Part shown: positions 38,653-40,875 of the stretch, piece by piece
How positions within the stretch are numbered: the first letter of the stretch is position 1
How the letters are laid out: every line of letters starts with the position of its first letter
Source: Desulfobacteraceae bacterium
GTDB lineage: Bacteria > Desulfobacterota > Desulfobacteria > Desulfobacterales > ETH-SRB1
Direction: 5' to 3'
NCBI GenBank assembly: GCA_030593145.1
Contig: JAUVHU010000013.1
Span: 1-40,875, forward strand
Length of the DNA stretch: 40,875 nt
Notes under the pieces: model-generated
What the model saw: only the letters and a program-made list of their open reading frames with translations
Database searches by the model: none
What the model was told of the DNA's origin: nothing
Position numbers and translations under genes: made by a program

Positions 38653-38913
38653 CTAAAGAATTACAAAGAGTTGAAAGTCTGGCAAAAGTCATACAAACTC
38701 TGTTTAGAAATATATAGAATAACAGCAAGATTCCCAAAGGAAGAAAGATACGGTCTAACTTCACAGATAAGAAGATCTGTTGTGTCTATTCCTTCGAATA
38801 TAGCGGAAGGATATGGAAGAAAGACAACCAGGGATTACATCAGGATGCTTTACATGTCTTATGGTTCTGTAAAAAACAGCTCGTTGCTCGTTCTCTTACC
38901 ATCATTCCCATAG
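38653..38913 (+). pseudogene. Four-helix-bundle (S23/23S IVP-like) protein remnant
   Basis: Reads LKNYKELKVWQKSYKLCLEIYRITARFPKEERYGLTSQIRRSVVSIPSNIAEGYGRKTTRDYIRMLYMSYGSVKNSS then degenerates; CTA where the start Met would be expected, and the C-terminal helix is missing. Confidence 0.75.
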
Positions 38914-40047
38914 TAGTGTGAAATGAACCGCCACACCGCTCTCCTCTCCTGGCAGAGGAGACTCAACCCAGATTCTTCCCCCATGTAATTCTATGACCAG
39001 TTTACAAAAGGCGAGACCAAGGCCTTTGCCTCTTTTTCTCGCCTCTCCGTTTGGAATCTGTTTAAATCTTTCAAAGATTGATTCATGGTATTTTTCCGGG
39101 ATAGGGCTGCACTGGTTGGAAATAGTTACTTCCACACATTGAAGGGAGTCTCCGGGTCCTTCTTTTCTCTTTCTTGCCGCAATACCTATTTCAGTGTCGG
39201 GCCAGGAAAATTCAATGGCATTGCCTATAAGATTTACCAGTACCCGCAGGAGTGAACCGCTATCTCCGCAGACCTTAAGAGGATCGGGTTTTTGCAGATC
39301 AAATCTTAGATTCTTTGATTCCATCTCCGTTTCAAATAGCGCTAAAGCATTCTTTATTAGATCAATAATATTCATAAGAGTAAAATCCACGTTAGTCACG
39401 ATTGATTTAAAGCATGTTATGTCCTGGGCCTTTTTAAGCATTTCATTCGTATTCATAACGGCAGATAAGGCTTTCCCCACATAGTTCTTGGCGCTTGCAG
39501 ACTTATCTAATCTCATTATAGCTAGTTCGAGATTGCCTGAAATGATCGTATTCAAATTGGCTAAATCGTGGAAGGCCATACTCGCAAAGTCTTTATTGAG
39601 AGCCAATTTCTGTCCGGCATTGTCAAAAGCTTTTTTTGTCTTGAGGAATGTCTTTACGTAGGCCCGGATTAAACCCTCATTAAAAGGTTTGACTAAAAAT
39701 CCTGCCCCCCCGAACTCAATCCCCCTTTTTTGAGAATCAGTATCCGAAAGAGCGCTGATAAACAGAACAGGAATATCCTCGGTATCTTTATCATTCTTCA
39801 AGATATTACAAACCTCAAATCCTGAAATCCCCGGCATCATGATATCGAGAATAACCATCTCCGGCTTGATATCTTTGACCAATTTCAACGCTTTTTCGCT
39901 GTTAGCAACGTAATGTATCTGATAATTATCGGGCTGGAGATACCCTTCTAAAATCATACCGGAAACCGGATCGTCGTCCACGATTAAAATTTTAGGCTGA
40001 TTATCCGTATTAACCATTGAGTTGGCTCCCTCTTTCCAATTCTTCAC
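38902..40047 (-). CDS. Response regulator-histidine kinase protein (REC-HisKA-like-HATPase_c)
   Basis: KILIVDDDPVSGMILEGYL...LDIMMPGISGFEVC...ALSDTDSQKRGIEFGGAGFLVKPFNE; AFHDLANLNTIISGNLELA; VNLIGNAIEFSWP; GLGLAFCKLVIELHGGRIWVES. Confidence 0.92.
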   Translation of the reverse strand: MKNWKEGANSMVNTDNQPKILIVDDDPVSGMILEGYLQPDNYQIHYVANSEKALKLVKDIKPEMVILDIMMPGISGFEVCNILKNDKDTEDIPVLFISALSDTDSQKRGIEFGGAGFLVKPFNEGLIRAYVKTFLKTKKAFDNAGQKLALNKDFASMAFHDLANLNTIISGNLELAIMRLDKSASAKNYVGKALSAVMNTNEMLKKAQDITCFKSIVTNVDFTLMNIIDLIKNALALFETEMESKNLRFDLQKPDPLKVCGDSGSLLRVLVNLIGNAIEFSWPDTEIGIAARKRKEGPGDSLQCVEVTISNQCSPIPEKYHESIFERFKQIPNGEARKRGKGLGLAFCKLVIELHGGRIWVESPLPGEESGVAVHFTLLWE

Positions 40048-40099
40048 ATGAAGAACTCATCCACCCTGCAGGAGATGGTTTGCCCCGCCTGAAACGATT

Positions 40100-40128
40100 C
40101 GTAGGGGCGGTATAAAGCCGCCCCTACG
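40100..40128. terminator. Perfect GC-rich hairpin (terminator or REP-like)
   Basis: cgtaggggcgg tataaag ccgcccctacg: 11-bp perfect arms. Confidence 0.55.
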
Positions 40129-40148
40129 ACCAATCAACAACCAGCCAA

Positions 40149-40875
40149 TCAGAAATCTTTAAAATCTTTATCATCTAAAGGTATTACCTGATCAGGGCTT
40201 ACTTCCGCACCCTCGCTGATCTCCGCTGGTTTTGTTTTGCGAACCACTATGGCTTTGGCCTTTTCCGCAAAAGCCGGAAGGGCTTTTATTGCTTCTATCT
40301 TATGATTTCCGCTTAATGTCTGCTGTGTACTTATACTGTCTTTACTGCTTCCATCTTTACTGCTTCCACCAACCAGGGCTGACAGTCCCTCTACAATCCC
40401 CATCATCTGCTCTGCCTGCGCGTTCAACTCTTCAGAAGCGGAGGCGGACTCTTCAGCATTTGCCGCGTTCTGCTGGACTACTTTGTCCATCTCGGCCACG
40501 GCGGTGTTTGTCTGCTCAATACCCTGGGCCTGTTCATTCGATGCCGCGGAGATCTCGGCAACCAGTTCTCCTACCTTGGAAGAGCTTTCAGCAACCTTGC
40601 TGAATGCATCATTGGTTCGCACTACCAGTTCGGATCCGCCTTTAATCTTTTTTACTGTTCCATCTATCAGCTCAGCCGTGTTTTTGGCTGCGTCGGCGGA
40701 ACGAAGCGCGAGATTTCTAACCTCTTCAGCCACTACTGCAAAACCTGCTCCTGCCTCACCTGCACGGGCTGCTTCCACAGCCGCGTTTAAGGCAAGCAGA
40801 TTGGTCTGAAAGGCTATTTCATCTATTGTCTTAATGACCTTCTGGGTTTCATCGCTTGCTTTTGAAATATCTTCC
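40149..40875 (-). CDS. Methyl-accepting chemotaxis protein, C-terminal part (gene runs off the window)
   Basis: [37 protein letters not shown] hairpin-tip signature; [45 protein letters not shown]. The ORF stays open to the window edge. Confidence 0.95.
   Translation of the reverse strand, partial: EDISKASDETQKVIKTIDEIAFQTNLLALNAAVEAARAGEAGAGFAVVAEEVRNLALRSADAAKNTAELIDGTVKKIKGGSELVVRTNDAFSKVAESSSKVGELVAEISAASNEQAQGIEQTNTAVAEMDKVVQQNAANAEESASASEELNAQAEQMMGIVEGLSALVGGSSKDGSSKDSISTQQTLSGNHKIEAIKALPAFAEKAKAIVVRKTKPAEISEGAEVSPDQVIPLDDKDFKDF

Overview
This 40.9 kb window looks like a Deltaproteobacteria/Desulfobacterota-type chromosome (inferred from gene content only, no searches run). It has three blocks. 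(1) At 1-5683, a minus-strand str-type operon: rpoC, rpsL, rpsG, then the start of tuf. rpoB is not next to rpoC and fusA is missing between rpsG and tuf. The RpoC protein carries an approximately 95-aa insertion that reads as a parvulin/PpiC-type peptidyl-prolyl isomerase domain, just before the secondary-channel rim region. This is the most striking signal in the window. (2) At 5.9-26.6 kb, a dense signalling region: stand-alone response regulators, histidine kinases, two sigma54 activators, a USP-like protein, an SLC13/RCK permease, a cytidylate-kinase-like protein, a TauE/SafE exporter with an overlapping membrane partner, a PEP-synthase-like phosphotransferase without a recognisable TIM barrel, and two CBS-ACT paralogs. 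(3) At 26.9-38.6 kb, a glycogen operon: a eukaryote-like branching enzyme, GlgA, GlgP, a CBM48 protein, and a 1452-aa GH13 + amylo-1,6-glucosidase fusion preceded by two overlapping tiny ORFs. A response-regulator/kinase gene and the C-terminal part of an MCP follow. At least three families of short palindromic mobile-like repeats lie between genes. One family has perfect 15-bp terminal inverted repeats and 5-bp target-site duplications at two copies. A set of 15-bp palindromes plus a sigma54-like promoter lies upstream of the USP/permease genes.
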